Of a stretch of 47,011 nt of DNA, positions 17,281 through 25,348 are shown piece after piece. The stretch is from Laceyella sacchari (lineage in GTDB: Bacteria > Bacillota > Bacilli > Thermoactinomycetales > Thermoactinomycetaceae): NCBI RefSeq assembly GCF_004343255.1, contig NZ_SMDD01000007.1, positions 1 to 47,011 of the forward strand, read 5' to 3'. The translations under genes were made by a program, and so were the position numbers. Within the stretch, counting starts at the first letter, position 1, and the number at the start of each line of letters is the position of its first letter. The notes under the pieces are model-generated. The model was not told the DNA's origin, searched no databases, and saw nothing but the letters and a program-made list of their open reading frames with translations.

Positions 17281-17454
17281 CTACTTTCTATTTTCTTCCC
17301 ATTGTTTTATTAATTTTAACCTGGAATATATCCATTCTCTTTTTTGCTTCGTAAACCGGCGGCTGAAATATTCTTCAGTCACGCCGAGATACTTCGCCAA
17401 TTTTTCGACCATTTCAGAAGGGGTGGTTTTTCTTTTGCTATTTTCACGCCCCAT
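17281..17454 (-). CDS. Small basic protein with a helix-turn-helix-like segment (57 aa)
   Basis: A 57-residue ORF with AAGGAG eight to nine bases before its ATG. After a Lys/Arg/Ser-rich start, residues ~14-34 (SEMVEKLAKYLGVTEEYFSRR) resemble the first helix-turn-helix of AraC-type regulators. The C terminus is charged and helical. It could be a stand-alone DNA-binding mini-protein or the surviving remnant of a longer regulator. I recognise no named family. Confidence 0.5.
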   Translation of the reverse strand: MGRENSKRKTTPSEMVEKLAKYLGVTEEYFSRRFTKQKREWIYSRLKLIKQWEENRK

Positions 17455-17592
17455 TGATCCAACACTCCTTTGCCCATGCCAGCTAAAAATATCCTGTATT
17501 TGTTAATTTATACAAATCTTGTTCATACTCCTTTTCACCTGATGAAAAAAACCCGTTCCCTTGATATTTCCACTGTCACTGGAATGTAATGA

Positions 17593-17660
17593 ATAGGCCA
17601 GCGGCTCCAAAACCATTTTCTCATTCGCTTCACGCGTGGAGAGGCTCTCATCGCGAAAAG
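17593..17660 (-). repeat. Degenerate ~70-bp repeat, copy A
   Basis: Read on minus, this matches 19371-19440 read on plus at roughly three quarters of positions by eye. The best core is the shared ACGCGTGAAGC followed by AATG-GAAAA. The two copies are in inverted orientation and flank the HNH gene segment. Confidence 0.55.
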
Positions 17661-17808
17661 GTTCAACTTGATTTACCGGACTCACCCGAGTGAATGACAG
17701 AAGAATTTTGGACAAACTAACAATGGCTCCGTCTGCTTGGGAAAACAGGTTACAACAGCTTGTTCCCTCTTAGTGCCCCTTAATCAAACAAAAGAGAGGT
17801 GCAAAGCC

Positions 17809-17892
17809 ATGGAATCCTTTATCACCTATCTCCCATTCATCCTTTTCGGCGCCATCTATCTCATGTTAGGGTGGCTGGTAATGAAAGGCTGA
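17809..17892 (+). CDS. Very small membrane protein (27 aa)
   Basis: ATG at 17809 with GAGAGGTG seven bases upstream. The product (MESFITYLPFILFGAIYLML... ending in KG) is one membrane segment with almost no soluble part. Size and layout resemble accessory subunits such as KdpF, but no partner gene lies next to it and I do not recognise a family. A hairpin follows about 90 bases later. Confidence 0.5.
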   Translation: MESFITYLPFILFGAIYLMLGWLVMKG

Positions 17893-17984
17893 CTCTTTCC
17901 CAAGTCCCTTCTTCCATGCATATTACTTGCCGTACATCACTGTTTATCTCTGCAAACAGACCCCACAACAGTAAACATATTAAA

Positions 17985-18021
17985 AAGCCACAGTCCCTGG
18001 ACACCCAAGGGGTTGTGGCTT
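17985..18021. terminator. Terminator hairpin after the 27-aa ORF
   Basis: A 14-bp stem including G-U pairs (17985-17998 with 18008-18021). Its T-run (CTTTTTAATA) is on the minus side although no minus gene is visible upstream of it; on plus it follows the 27-aa ORF. Confidence 0.5.
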
Positions 18022-18331
18022 AAGTGGTTAGGTGTTCATCACACTCTGATTCTAAGTTTTTTATATCTAGGTTAATACATATTTGGTCAAAATGTATTAT
18101 TTAACTTATACATTTAGTAGACTAAAGAAATGCCTTATAACAATAATCTACAACTTCATAAATTAACAACTATTGATTCAAAGTGATACAAAAGTCACTC
18201 TCTCTCAAGCTGATAACAATAGTGGCTTACTTAAATTCACAACACGTTCGCTATCAAATTAAAATCGCTTTCCACAAATAAAAAATTGTATAATTTATTT
18301 AGTTAATAATACTATAAACAAGGAGATTGAC
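18022..18331. other. AT-rich region before the HNH gene
   Basis: About 310 bases, much richer in A and T than the housekeeping DNA around it. A TATAAT box at 18289-18294 with a weak -35 is the likely promoter of the HNH gene. No ORF with a ribosome site. Confidence 0.4.
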
Positions 18332-18982
18332 ATGTCACAACCTAGACCATGGCTCAATGAGGTTATTGAAGCTATTTCAGAGTTGGGTGGAGAGGGCACA
18401 TTAAAAGATATAACCGAAAAAATAGTTGAAAGAAATATCATGAATTTCGAAGCTAATCCCCATTTCGAATCTCGAATCAGATCAACAATTTATCATCATT
18501 CGAGCGATTGTGATGTATTTGTTGGTGAAAAAGGAAGTAGCAAAGACATTTTTTATGCCGTTCACGGAAAAGGGAATGGTTATTGGGGGTTGAGAAATTT
18601 CGAACCCTCTAAAAAAAATGTCAACTTAACTGAAGACGATATAGGCTTTCCCGAAGGAAAAGCAAAGTTAGTGCAACATATTACCAGAGAACGAAATCCA
18701 AGAGTTATCAAATTAGCCAAAGAAATATTTAAAGCTAATCACGATGGAAGATTGTTTTGTGAGGTTTGTGGATTTGATTTTTATGAGTTTTACGGCGCTA
18801 TTGGGGAAGACTATATCGAAGGTCACCACACTATACCCGTTTCAGAGTTAAAAAACGGGCATATGACAAAAGTTGAGGATATCGCCTTGGTTTGCTCTAA
18901 TTGTCATCGAATGTTACATAGAAAGAGACCGTGGTTAACAAAAGAGCAGTTGAAACAGTTAGTAACGAATAATAAATTGTAG
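18332..18982 (+). CDS. HNH endonuclease with N-terminal winged-helix-like domain (McrA-like)
   Basis: A 216-residue putative DNA endonuclease. Residues ~1-90 (PWLNEVIEAISELGGEGTLK ... FYAVHGKGNGYWGLRNF) look like a winged-helix DNA-binding domain of the kind fused to restriction enzymes. Residues ~130-205 form a zinc-bound HNH fold: CEVCGF (Cys143, Cys146), EGHHTIPVS (His165, His166) and CSNCHRMLH (Cys188, Cys191, His192, His196). This is the arrangement of McrA-type modification-dependent nucleases. No methyltransferase is adjacent, which fits type IV restriction. AAGGAG precedes the ATG. The gene is AT-rich with codon use unlike its neighbours and is flanked by inverted repeats, suggesting acquisition by transfer. 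The modified base recognised is unknown. Confidence 0.85.
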   Translation: MSQPRPWLNEVIEAISELGGEGTLKDITEKIVERNIMNFEANPHFESRIRSTIYHHSSDCDVFVGEKGSSKDIFYAVHGKGNGYWGLRNFEPSKKNVNLTEDDIGFPEGKAKLVQHITRERNPRVIKLAKEIFKANHDGRLFCEVCGFDFYEFYGAIGEDYIEGHHTIPVSELKNGHMTKVEDIALVCSNCHRMLHRKRPWLTKEQLKQLVTNNKL

Positions 18983-19370
18983 TGACAACCAGGGGTACCC
19001 CAGTTCAAAAATTGATTTAGGACTTAGTATATAGGACAGGAAAGAGGAGTAGTCGAACATGCTTTCTTCGCATCATTCAAAGTCATTTCCTTGCCTTTGG
19101 GTGAACATCGATGCCAGCATGTTCACCTGCTCCCCTACTGTTCATTGCTCCAAACTTCCTTAAACGCTAATCCCGATAATCCAAAACAAAAAACTATCAG
19201 GATCTTCAGGTATTTAAAATTTAAACACCAGGTTAATGCCAGAGCTAAGGCTCTCCATTCTCCTGTAAACAAAGTGCGATGCAACTTGGTTCGGAAGCAA
19301 CCCCAACAGTGGCGAATCGGTACACATCGGAGCTGTAACTGTAATAGTGGTAGAAGCAGCGGCTGAAAAA
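18983..19370. other. Gene-free stretch after the HNH gene
   Basis: Nearly 400 bases with no ORF preceded by a ribosome site. GC content rises back toward the genome level here, marking the right-hand edge of the AT-rich segment. Short frames present look non-coding. Confidence 0.35.
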
Positions 19371-19440
19371 CCTTTTCCCAATGAGCGCCTCGTCACGCGT
19401 GAAGCAAATGGGAAAAACGGTTTTTCAGTCGCCGGCTTAT
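19371..19440 (+). repeat. Degenerate ~70-bp repeat, copy B
   Basis: Inverted partner of 17593-17660, containing ACGCGTGAAGC. Neither copy is in a gene. Together they bracket about 1.7 kb with the 27-aa ORF and the HNH gene. Confidence 0.55.
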
Positions 19441-19536
19441 GGAAGGAATGAAGAAAGGGGGCAATATACAAAAGAAGAATAGGTAATATAAAACATATCA
19501 TTTCCGCCAAACACCGGCCCGGCTAAAATAAAAAAA

Positions 19537-19566
19537 CCACAACCCCTGACGTCTCAGGGGCTATGG
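19537..19566 (-). terminator. Terminator of the rnj transcript
   Basis: A 13-bp stem (19537-19549 with 19554-19566, two G-U or mismatched positions) followed on minus by TTTTTTTATTTT. It ends the long minus-strand gene block. Confidence 0.88.
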
Positions 19567-19588
19567 CTTATGTGCGGTTACGTTCTGA

Positions 19589-21265
19589 CTATACTTCCAT
19601 GATAATTGGAAGAATCATGGGGCGGCGGCGTGTCCGCTCAAACAAGAATTTGCTGAGTGCATCGCGAATGCTTGTTTTGAGGGAAGCCCACTCGCTCACT
19701 TGGTCTTTCATGCATTTTTCCATGGTCATGCTTACAATCCGATTTGCTTCATCCAAGAGCTGTTCAGACTCCCGGACGTACACGAAGCCACGGGAGATGA
19801 TGTCTGGTCCGGAAAGGATGGCTCCGTTTGCCTTGCTAAGGGTGACAACAACGACTAAGATACCATCTTGCGATAAGAGTTTGCGGTCTCTAAGTACAAT
19901 GTTTCCAACGTCGCCAACTCCTAAACCGTCGATGAGCACTTTTCCTGTTGTAATTTTTGGACCGTATCTTGCTTTACCGCCGGAGATCTCAACCGTATCC
20001 CCGTTGTCGCAGATAAAGATGTTTTCGGGACGAACGCCTACTGATTCGGCGAGTTGGGCGTGAGCCCGCAACATGCGGTACTCACCATGAATCGGAATAA
20101 AGTATTTGGGTTTGATCAAGCTCAACATCAATTTGAGATCTTCCTGGGAACCATGTCCGGAGACATGCACGTGGGAGGTGGTGCTGTAAACGACGTCGGC
20201 ACCAATGCGGAACAACTGATCCACTGTGCGTCCAATCAGTTTTTCATTACCGGGAATCGGCGTTGCGGCGATAATCACTGTGTCACCGGGCAAGATTTCA
20301 ACCTTGCGGTGGGAAGCGTTGGCCATGCGGGTCAGTGCCGACATGGATTCCCCTTGGCTTCCTGTTGAGATCACGGCTACGCGGTTGGCCGGCAAACGGT
20401 TGATCTCGTCCGGTTCAATGAGCAGGTCTGATGGGATATGTAGATAACCCAATTCGGATGCGATGTTCACCACGTTCACCATGCTGCGGCCCACGACAGC
20501 CAGCTTTCTTCCATAAAGCTGGCAAGCATCCACAACTTGTTGAATCCGGTGAATATTGGATGCGAAAGTTGCCACGATAACCCGTTGTTTCGCCTTCCGA
20601 AACACCTCGTTAATGCCTTCTCCAACAGTACGCTCAGATCCAGTAAAGCCAGCCCGTTCAGCATTGGTACTATCGGATAAAAGACATAGAACACCTTTTC
20701 TGCCGATTTCCGCCATCTTATGGATATCCGCCACTTTTTCATTGACCGGGGTCATATCGAATTTAAAATCCCCCGTGTGAACAACGTTACCTTCCGGCGT
20801 CTCAACACAAACTCCGACCGAGTCGGGAATGCTGTGGTTTGTATTGAAAAAGGTCGCCTTCAAGGTGGAACCCAGTTTGATCTCTGAATGGTTATTGATG
20901 ATATAGCGTTTGGTGTCGTTTAAGATATGCGCTTCCCGCAATTTATGCTCAACCAGTCCCATCGTCAGCTTTGTCGCATAGATCGGGACGTTCAATTGAC
21001 GCAAAATGTAAGGAAGTCCTCCGATATGGTCTTCATGTCCATGTGTTAAGATGATCCCACGAACTTTTTCCTTATTCTCAATCAGGTATGTGATGTCTGG
21101 AATGACGATGTCGATTCCCAACATGTCCTCTTCTGGAAACATCAAACCCGCATCGATCACCACGATGTCATTCTCATACTGCACCACATACATGTTTTTT
21201 CCGATTTCGTCCAACCCACCGAGTGCAAAAATGTGTAATTTGCCTCGCTGGTTTTTGCTCAACAA
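19589..21265 (-). CDS. rnjB: Ribonuclease J (rnjB locus)
   Basis: A 558-residue metallo-beta-lactamase/beta-CASP ribonuclease for mRNA decay and rRNA maturation. It has ALGGLDEIGKN, the zinc motif THGHEDHIGG, HTGDFKFD, the beta-CASP region LLSDSTNAERAGFTGSE and ISTGSQGE, VHVSGHGSQED and the C-terminal RRPMILPIIMEV. TTG start at 21265 (or 21262) behind AGGAGG. It directly follows dapA in the order of B. subtilis rnjB (RNase J2). Unlike that protein, as I recall it, the catalytic motif here is complete. It may therefore be an active J2 or serve as a J1; the symbol reflects position only. Confidence 0.93.
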   Translation of the reverse strand: MLSKNQRGKLHIFALGGLDEIGKNMYVVQYENDIVVIDAGLMFPEEDMLGIDIVIPDITYLIENKEKVRGIILTHGHEDHIGGLPYILRQLNVPIYATKLTMGLVEHKLREAHILNDTKRYIINNHSEIKLGSTLKATFFNTNHSIPDSVGVCVETPEGNVVHTGDFKFDMTPVNEKVADIHKMAEIGRKGVLCLLSDSTNAERAGFTGSERTVGEGINEVFRKAKQRVIVATFASNIHRIQQVVDACQLYGRKLAVVGRSMVNVVNIASELGYLHIPSDLLIEPDEINRLPANRVAVISTGSQGESMSALTRMANASHRKVEILPGDTVIIAATPIPGNEKLIGRTVDQLFRIGADVVYSTTSHVHVSGHGSQEDLKLMLSLIKPKYFIPIHGEYRMLRAHAQLAESVGVRPENIFICDNGDTVEISGGKARYGPKITTGKVLIDGLGVGDVGNIVLRDRKLLSQDGILVVVVTLSKANGAILSGPDIISRGFVYVRESEQLLDEANRIVSMTMEKCMKDQVSEWASLKTSIRDALSKFLFERTRRRPMILPIIMEV

Positions 21266-21412
21266 AGTAACCTCCTACATTTAGTTGTCGTCACCCGTAA
21301 ACCGCACAATTCTCACTTGTTCTCATTATATACGATCAAAAAATGTGTATGCAACAAATTATTTTGTCGCAATATTGGAATGGTTGTCCGAGAACATGTC
21401 TTCTCCGCAAGC

Positions 21413-21446
21413 AAAAAGGCTGACCAGAAAAATGGTCAGCCTTTTT
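21413..21446 (-). terminator. Terminator between dapA and rnj
   Basis: A 14-bp perfect stem with GGCTGACCA core and A5/T5 ends, just after the dapA stop. It should end most dapA transcripts, so rnj likely has its own promoter in the 150 bases that follow. Confidence 0.9.
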
Positions 21447-21459
21447 CTCACGCTTTTAT

Positions 21460-22338
21460 TCAGTTGGTTTTCAGCACTTTCAACCAGCTTTCCGCTTGCG
21501 CTTTTTCCTGTTCAGACATTTCCACCAAAGGCAAGCGCACATTGGGCTCGCACCAGCCTTGTAATGACATGGCGTACTTAAGTGGTACAGGGCTGGATGT
21601 CATAAACAAGCCATTGAACACGGGAAGCAACTTTTGATGCAGAGATAGAGCCAAGGCATGATTTCCCGCAAAAAATGCTTCAATCATCTCTTTCATTTCA
21701 CGTCCGACCAAATGGCTGGCCACGCTGACGATTCCCGCGCCTCCCACAGCCAAAATCGGCAACGTTAAGCTGTCATCCCCACTGTAGACAGCAACGTCCT
21801 CTGGGACTTGCATTACCAATTGTGAAATCTGGTTGAGGTCACCGCTAGCTTCTTTGATGGCGACCACGTTTTCCAGCCGGGCCAAACGCGCCATGGTGTC
21901 CGCAGTCATGTTTACACTGGTACGTCCCGGCACATTGTACAGCATAACCGGCAATCGGGTAGCTTCAGCCACTGTTTTAAAGTGTTGGTACAGCCCTTCT
22001 TGCGATGGCTTGTTGTAGTAAGGGGCTACCAACATCACTCCATCTACGCCGATCTCCTCTGCTTCTTTGGTCAAGAGGATGGTTTGCTCTGTGTTGTTAC
22101 TCCCGGTGCCCGCAATGATTTTAGCGCGTCCGGCTGCTTTTTGCTTGGCGAACCGGAACAGCTCCAGTTTCTCCTCATGAGTCAAGGTGGGAGACTCTGC
22201 CGTGGTGCCCGCCACTACGATCGCATCGCTACCAGTGTCTATCAAGCGATCAATGCATTCTTCCACTTTACCCCAATCAATGCGATTCTCTTTCGTAAAC
22301 GGCGTGCACATGGCCGTAATCAACCGACCAAACAGCAT
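21460..22338 (-). CDS. dapA: 4-hydroxy-tetrahydrodipicolinate synthase
   Basis: Condenses pyruvate with aspartate semialdehyde, the first committed step to diaminopimelate and lysine, and the branch feeding dipicolinate in spores. 292 residues, normal length. AGTTAESPTLTHEEK, YYNKPSQEG, YNVPGRT (catalytic Tyr) and VAIKEASGDL (Schiff-base Lys) are all present. ATG at 22338 behind GGAGG. Third gene of asd-dapG-dapA and followed by a strong terminator. Confidence 0.97.
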   Translation of the reverse strand: MLFGRLITAMCTPFTKENRIDWGKVEECIDRLIDTGSDAIVVAGTTAESPTLTHEEKLELFRFAKQKAAGRAKIIAGTGSNNTEQTILLTKEAEEIGVDGVMLVAPYYNKPSQEGLYQHFKTVAEATRLPVMLYNVPGRTSVNMTADTMARLARLENVVAIKEASGDLNQISQLVMQVPEDVAVYSGDDSLTLPILAVGGAGIVSVASHLVGREMKEMIEAFFAGNHALALSLHQKLLPVFNGLFMTSSPVPLKYAMSLQGWCEPNVRLPLVEMSEQEKAQAESWLKVLKTN

Positions 22339-22358
22339 AATGGCATTCCTCCATTTGT

Positions 22359-23588
22359 TTAAGAAAAGTGTATGTTGTGCAAGTCGAATTTTCTATGAAG
22401 GGCGCGCACGGCTTTCACCATGTCTTCCCCGCGCACCAATACCCAAATCGTCGTATGCGAGTCAGCCGATTGGAGTATTTGAATGTCTTCTTCTGTCAGG
22501 GCTTCGGAGATCTTGGCCATCACTCCTGGCACTCCCGCGATGCCCGCCCCGACTACCGACACCTTGGCACATCCCCCGGTCAACTCCGGATGGAGACCCA
22601 ATCCGGTCAGCAATTGGGCCGCCCGCTCCGCCATCCCATCATATACGGTATATGCGATCTCGCTGGGGTTGACACTGATGAAGTCAACACTGATCCCGTG
22701 ATCTGCCATCGTTTTGAACACTTTAAGCTGTGAATCGTATTGACCTTGTTCCAACCGAATTTTGATCTGCGTCACATCAGCCATCTGGGTAATCCCAATA
22801 ATGGTCAAATCCCTAACTTCCCCGGCCAGGCGATCAGATTCCGTCGCATTGGTCACCAATGTCCCCGGATGATCAGACATCGTGGATCGTACGCGAATCG
22901 GTGTATTGGTTTGCATCGCAATCTCCACCGCACGAGGATGAATCACTTTGGCCCCTTGAAAAGCGAGGTTGCACATTTCTGTGTAAGTAACCCTCTCTAA
23001 GTAGGAAGCGTCATCCACAATACGGGGATCTGCTGTCATAATCCCTTCGACATCAGTAAAAATGTCTACATAATCAGCGCGCAAGGCCACGCCCAACGCC
23101 GTCGCTGTCGTGTCGCTCCCGCCTCGGCCAAGGGTGGTGATTTCGCCATCCGTGGTCTGCCCCTGGAAGCCAGCCACTACCACTACCTGATTCCCTTCCA
23201 ACTCCCGCAGGATTCGCTTGGGGTTGACCGTGATAATCTGGGCATTGGTATGATGGTCATTGGTGATGATTCCCGCTTGTCCACCAGTCAACACAACATT
23301 CTTGATCTCGTGTTTGGTCAACATGCTCGAAATCGTGGTTGCGGAGATGATTTCACCACAGCTCATCAACATGTCTTTTTCGCGCGGCGTAATCTGGTCA
23401 TCGTATTGCTTCGGCAATTGCAACAGCGTATCCGTCGCGTAAGGGTCCCCTTTTCTGCCCATCGCCGACACGACGACAACCAAGCGGTATTCTTCCGCCA
23501 AGGCTTTTCTGATATGGTGCAGAACCCGAGCCCGTTGTTCAGGTGTGGCAACGGAAGTTCCGCCAAATTTTTGCACTAAAATCCCCAT
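22359..23588 (-). CDS. dapG: Aspartokinase I
   Basis: Phosphorylates aspartate, first step of the aspartate pathway. 409 residues from the ATG at 23588, preceded by AAGGGA. A reading from further upstream overlaps the end of asd and has no ribosome site. It starts MGILVQKFGGTSVATPEQ, the ATP/aspartate site motif, with GRGGSDTTATALG in the kinase domain. Tandem ACT domains follow (~270-409), with ISVDFISVNPSEI and KVSVVGAGIAGVPGVMAKI. By position between asd and dapA it matches DapG, the DAP-inhibited isozyme. Confidence 0.96.
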   Translation of the reverse strand: MGILVQKFGGTSVATPEQRARVLHHIRKALAEEYRLVVVVSAMGRKGDPYATDTLLQLPKQYDDQITPREKDMLMSCGEIISATTISSMLTKHEIKNVVLTGGQAGIITNDHHTNAQIITVNPKRILRELEGNQVVVVAGFQGQTTDGEITTLGRGGSDTTATALGVALRADYVDIFTDVEGIMTADPRIVDDASYLERVTYTEMCNLAFQGAKVIHPRAVEIAMQTNTPIRVRSTMSDHPGTLVTNATESDRLAGEVRDLTIIGITQMADVTQIKIRLEQGQYDSQLKVFKTMADHGISVDFISVNPSEIAYTVYDGMAERAAQLLTGLGLHPELTGGCAKVSVVGAGIAGVPGVMAKISEALTEEDIQILQSADSHTTIWVLVRGEDMVKAVRALHRKFDLHNIHFS

Positions 23589-23604
23589 GACATATCCCTT
23601 CTCT

Positions 23605-24642
23605 TCATCTATCTTGATCGATGAGCGCTTCGGCGATTTGGACAGCGTTGGTGGCCGCACCTTTTAACAAGTTGTCAGACACAACCCACATATTTAAGCC
23701 GCGTGGATGCGTCAAATCACGCCGCAGGCGGCCAATAAATGTTTCCATGCGATCTGTCGCCTGAAGCGGCATCGGATACACTTGCTCTTGAATATCGTCT
23801 TGCACAATAACTCCCGGAGCCTCGCTCAACAGTTGTCGAACCTCTTCTAAATCATACTCCGACTTCAACTCGACGTACACGGATTCGCTATGGCCGCGCA
23901 CCACCGGAACGCGTACGCACGTGGCTGTCACGCCGATGCTGTCGTCACCTAGGATTTTTTTGGTTTCATTGACCATTTTCATCTCTTCAAAGGTATATCC
24001 GTTTTCCTGCCCCACATCAATCTGAGGGATCACGTTAAACGCAATTTGATAATGTTTATCCAATTTGCCTACCGGCAGGACGGACGGTGTCACCTCTTCA
24101 CCATTCAACACAGCTTTGCTTTGCTCTTCCAGCGCGATAGCCGCTTTCCAGCCGGCACCGGATACCGCTTGGTAGGTTGATACGATGATCCGCTCAATTC
24201 CATATCGTTCCAACAGCGGTTTCAACGCGACAACCATTTGGATCGTCGAGCAGTTCGGGTTTGCGATAATTCCTTGATGCTCTTTGATTTTGTCCGCATT
24301 CACCTCAGGCACAATCAGCGGCACTTGGGGATCCATCCGAAAAGCACTGGAGTTGTCGATAACCACCGCGCCCCGTTTCACGGCTTCCGGAGCCAACACT
24401 TTGCTCACGTTCCCGCCTGCACTAAAAAGGGCGATCTCCACGCCTTCAAATGCTTCCGGTGTCGCTTCCTGAATCGTAACTTCCTGTCCCTTAAAAGAAA
24501 TCGTTCCCCCTGCCGAACGCTTTGAAGCGAGCGGACGCAATTCTTTCACCGGGAACTCCCGTTTTTCCAAGTATTTGACCATCTGTTGTCCCACAGCACC
24601 CGTTGCGCCCACAACCGCTACTGTATATCCTTTTATTGTCAT
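23605..24642 (-). CDS. asd: Aspartate-semialdehyde dehydrogenase
   Basis: Reduces aspartyl phosphate to aspartate semialdehyde with NADPH. 345 residues: VAVVGATGAVGQQM (Rossmann glycines), FSAGGNVS, the active-site Cys in ANPNCSTIQ, and the histidine region VPVVRGHSESVYVE. I use the ATG at 24642. An ATG three codons upstream touches the GGGAGGG site. The 100 bases upstream contain a hairpin that separates this gene from spoVFB. Confidence 0.96.
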   Translation of the reverse strand: MTIKGYTVAVVGATGAVGQQMVKYLEKREFPVKELRPLASKRSAGGTISFKGQEVTIQEATPEAFEGVEIALFSAGGNVSKVLAPEAVKRGAVVIDNSSAFRMDPQVPLIVPEVNADKIKEHQGIIANPNCSTIQMVVALKPLLERYGIERIIVSTYQAVSGAGWKAAIALEEQSKAVLNGEEVTPSVLPVGKLDKHYQIAFNVIPQIDVGQENGYTFEEMKMVNETKKILGDDSIGVTATCVRVPVVRGHSESVYVELKSEYDLEEVRQLLSEAPGVIVQDDIQEQVYPMPLQATDRMETFIGRLRRDLTHPRGLNMWVVSDNLLKGAATNAVQIAEALIDQDR

Positions 24643-24686
24643 AAGTATCATTCCCTCCCAAGCAGCACGCTGTTCATTATGACAAA

Positions 24687-24720
24687 TGTCCCCTAAATCC
24701 CATTTCTCGTTTAGGGGACA
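24687..24720 (-). terminator. Hairpin between spoVFB and asd
   Basis: An 11-bp perfect stem (TGTCCCCTAAA, 24687-24697, with 24710-24720) followed on minus by only a short T-run (ATTTGTC). It may end the sporulation transcript or act in the asd leader. Promoter-like sequence lies on both sides (TTGGCT/TATTAA before it, CATAAT after it). Confidence 0.65.
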
Positions 24721-24745
24721 AATAGGCTTTTAATAGCATACTATA

Positions 24746-25348
24746 TTATTTAGCCAAATCCCGATATTTTTCAACTATTAATGGTTGCAGTTGTCTCCCT
24801 TCTATCGCGGCGAGACACGTCTCCGGTATCAACTCCATTCGCGCAACCATCGATTTGGGCTTTTTTTCCGGCGCATCTTGGCCGAAAGGAACGAAGTAAA
24901 TATCTTTCGCCGCGAGTAGACGGGCGAGGTTTATCGCATTTAATCCTAACGCGTCATTGGTAGATATGGCAAGCACAACTGGCCGATGATTGCGCATTTG
25001 CGCCTTGGCGGCCATCAAAACCGGCCCATCCGTCATGGCGTTGGCCAGCCGCGACAGTGTGTTGCCTGTGCAAGGAGCGATCAACATGCAGTCCAATGTT
25101 TGTTTCGGCCCGAACGGTTCAACTTCCGGCACCGTCATGAGCGGCGTCCGCCCTGTGATATCCTCGATCTTCCGCCGCCAATCTTCCGCCGTTCCAAACC
25201 GGCTATCTACTGTCGCGACGGTGTGAGAAATGATCGGAATCACTTCCGCCCCCAATGAGACCAGTCGTTTCATCTGCGGCAACACTTCATCATGTGTGCA
25301 ATGAGATCCTGTCAAACCAAAGCCGATGGTGTACCCTTGGAAGTTCAT
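24746..25348 (-). CDS. spoVFB: Dipicolinate synthase subunit B
   Basis: Flavoprotein-like subunit of the mother-cell enzyme that oxidises dihydrodipicolinate to dipicolinate, the calcium chelator of the spore core. 200 residues, the usual size. FGLTGSHCTHDEVLPQMKRL, APCTGNTLSRLANAMTDGPV and STNDALGLNAINLA are typical of the DpaB/UbiX-like fold. ATG at 25348 with AGGAGGGG eight bases upstream; it overlaps the spoVFA stop (TGATG), so the two subunits are translationally coupled. Confidence 0.96.
   Translation of the reverse strand: MNFQGYTIGFGLTGSHCTHDEVLPQMKRLVSLGAEVIPIISHTVATVDSRFGTAEDWRRKIEDITGRTPLMTVPEVEPFGPKQTLDCMLIAPCTGNTLSRLANAMTDGPVLMAAKAQMRNHRPVVLAISTNDALGLNAINLARLLAAKDIYFVPFGQDAPEKKPKSMVARMELIPETCLAAIEGRQLQPLIVEKYRDLAK

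Noticed and set aside
17503-17715. 70-codon frame on minus covering repeat copy A
   Set aside because: No ribosome site, and the matching copy B on plus does not keep the same open frame, so it looks like repeat DNA.
17985-19566. Similar hairpins (CCACAACCCCT) at 17985-18021 and 19537-19566 as element ends
   Set aside because: Their order relative to repeats A and B is not symmetric; more likely two ordinary terminators of similar sequence.
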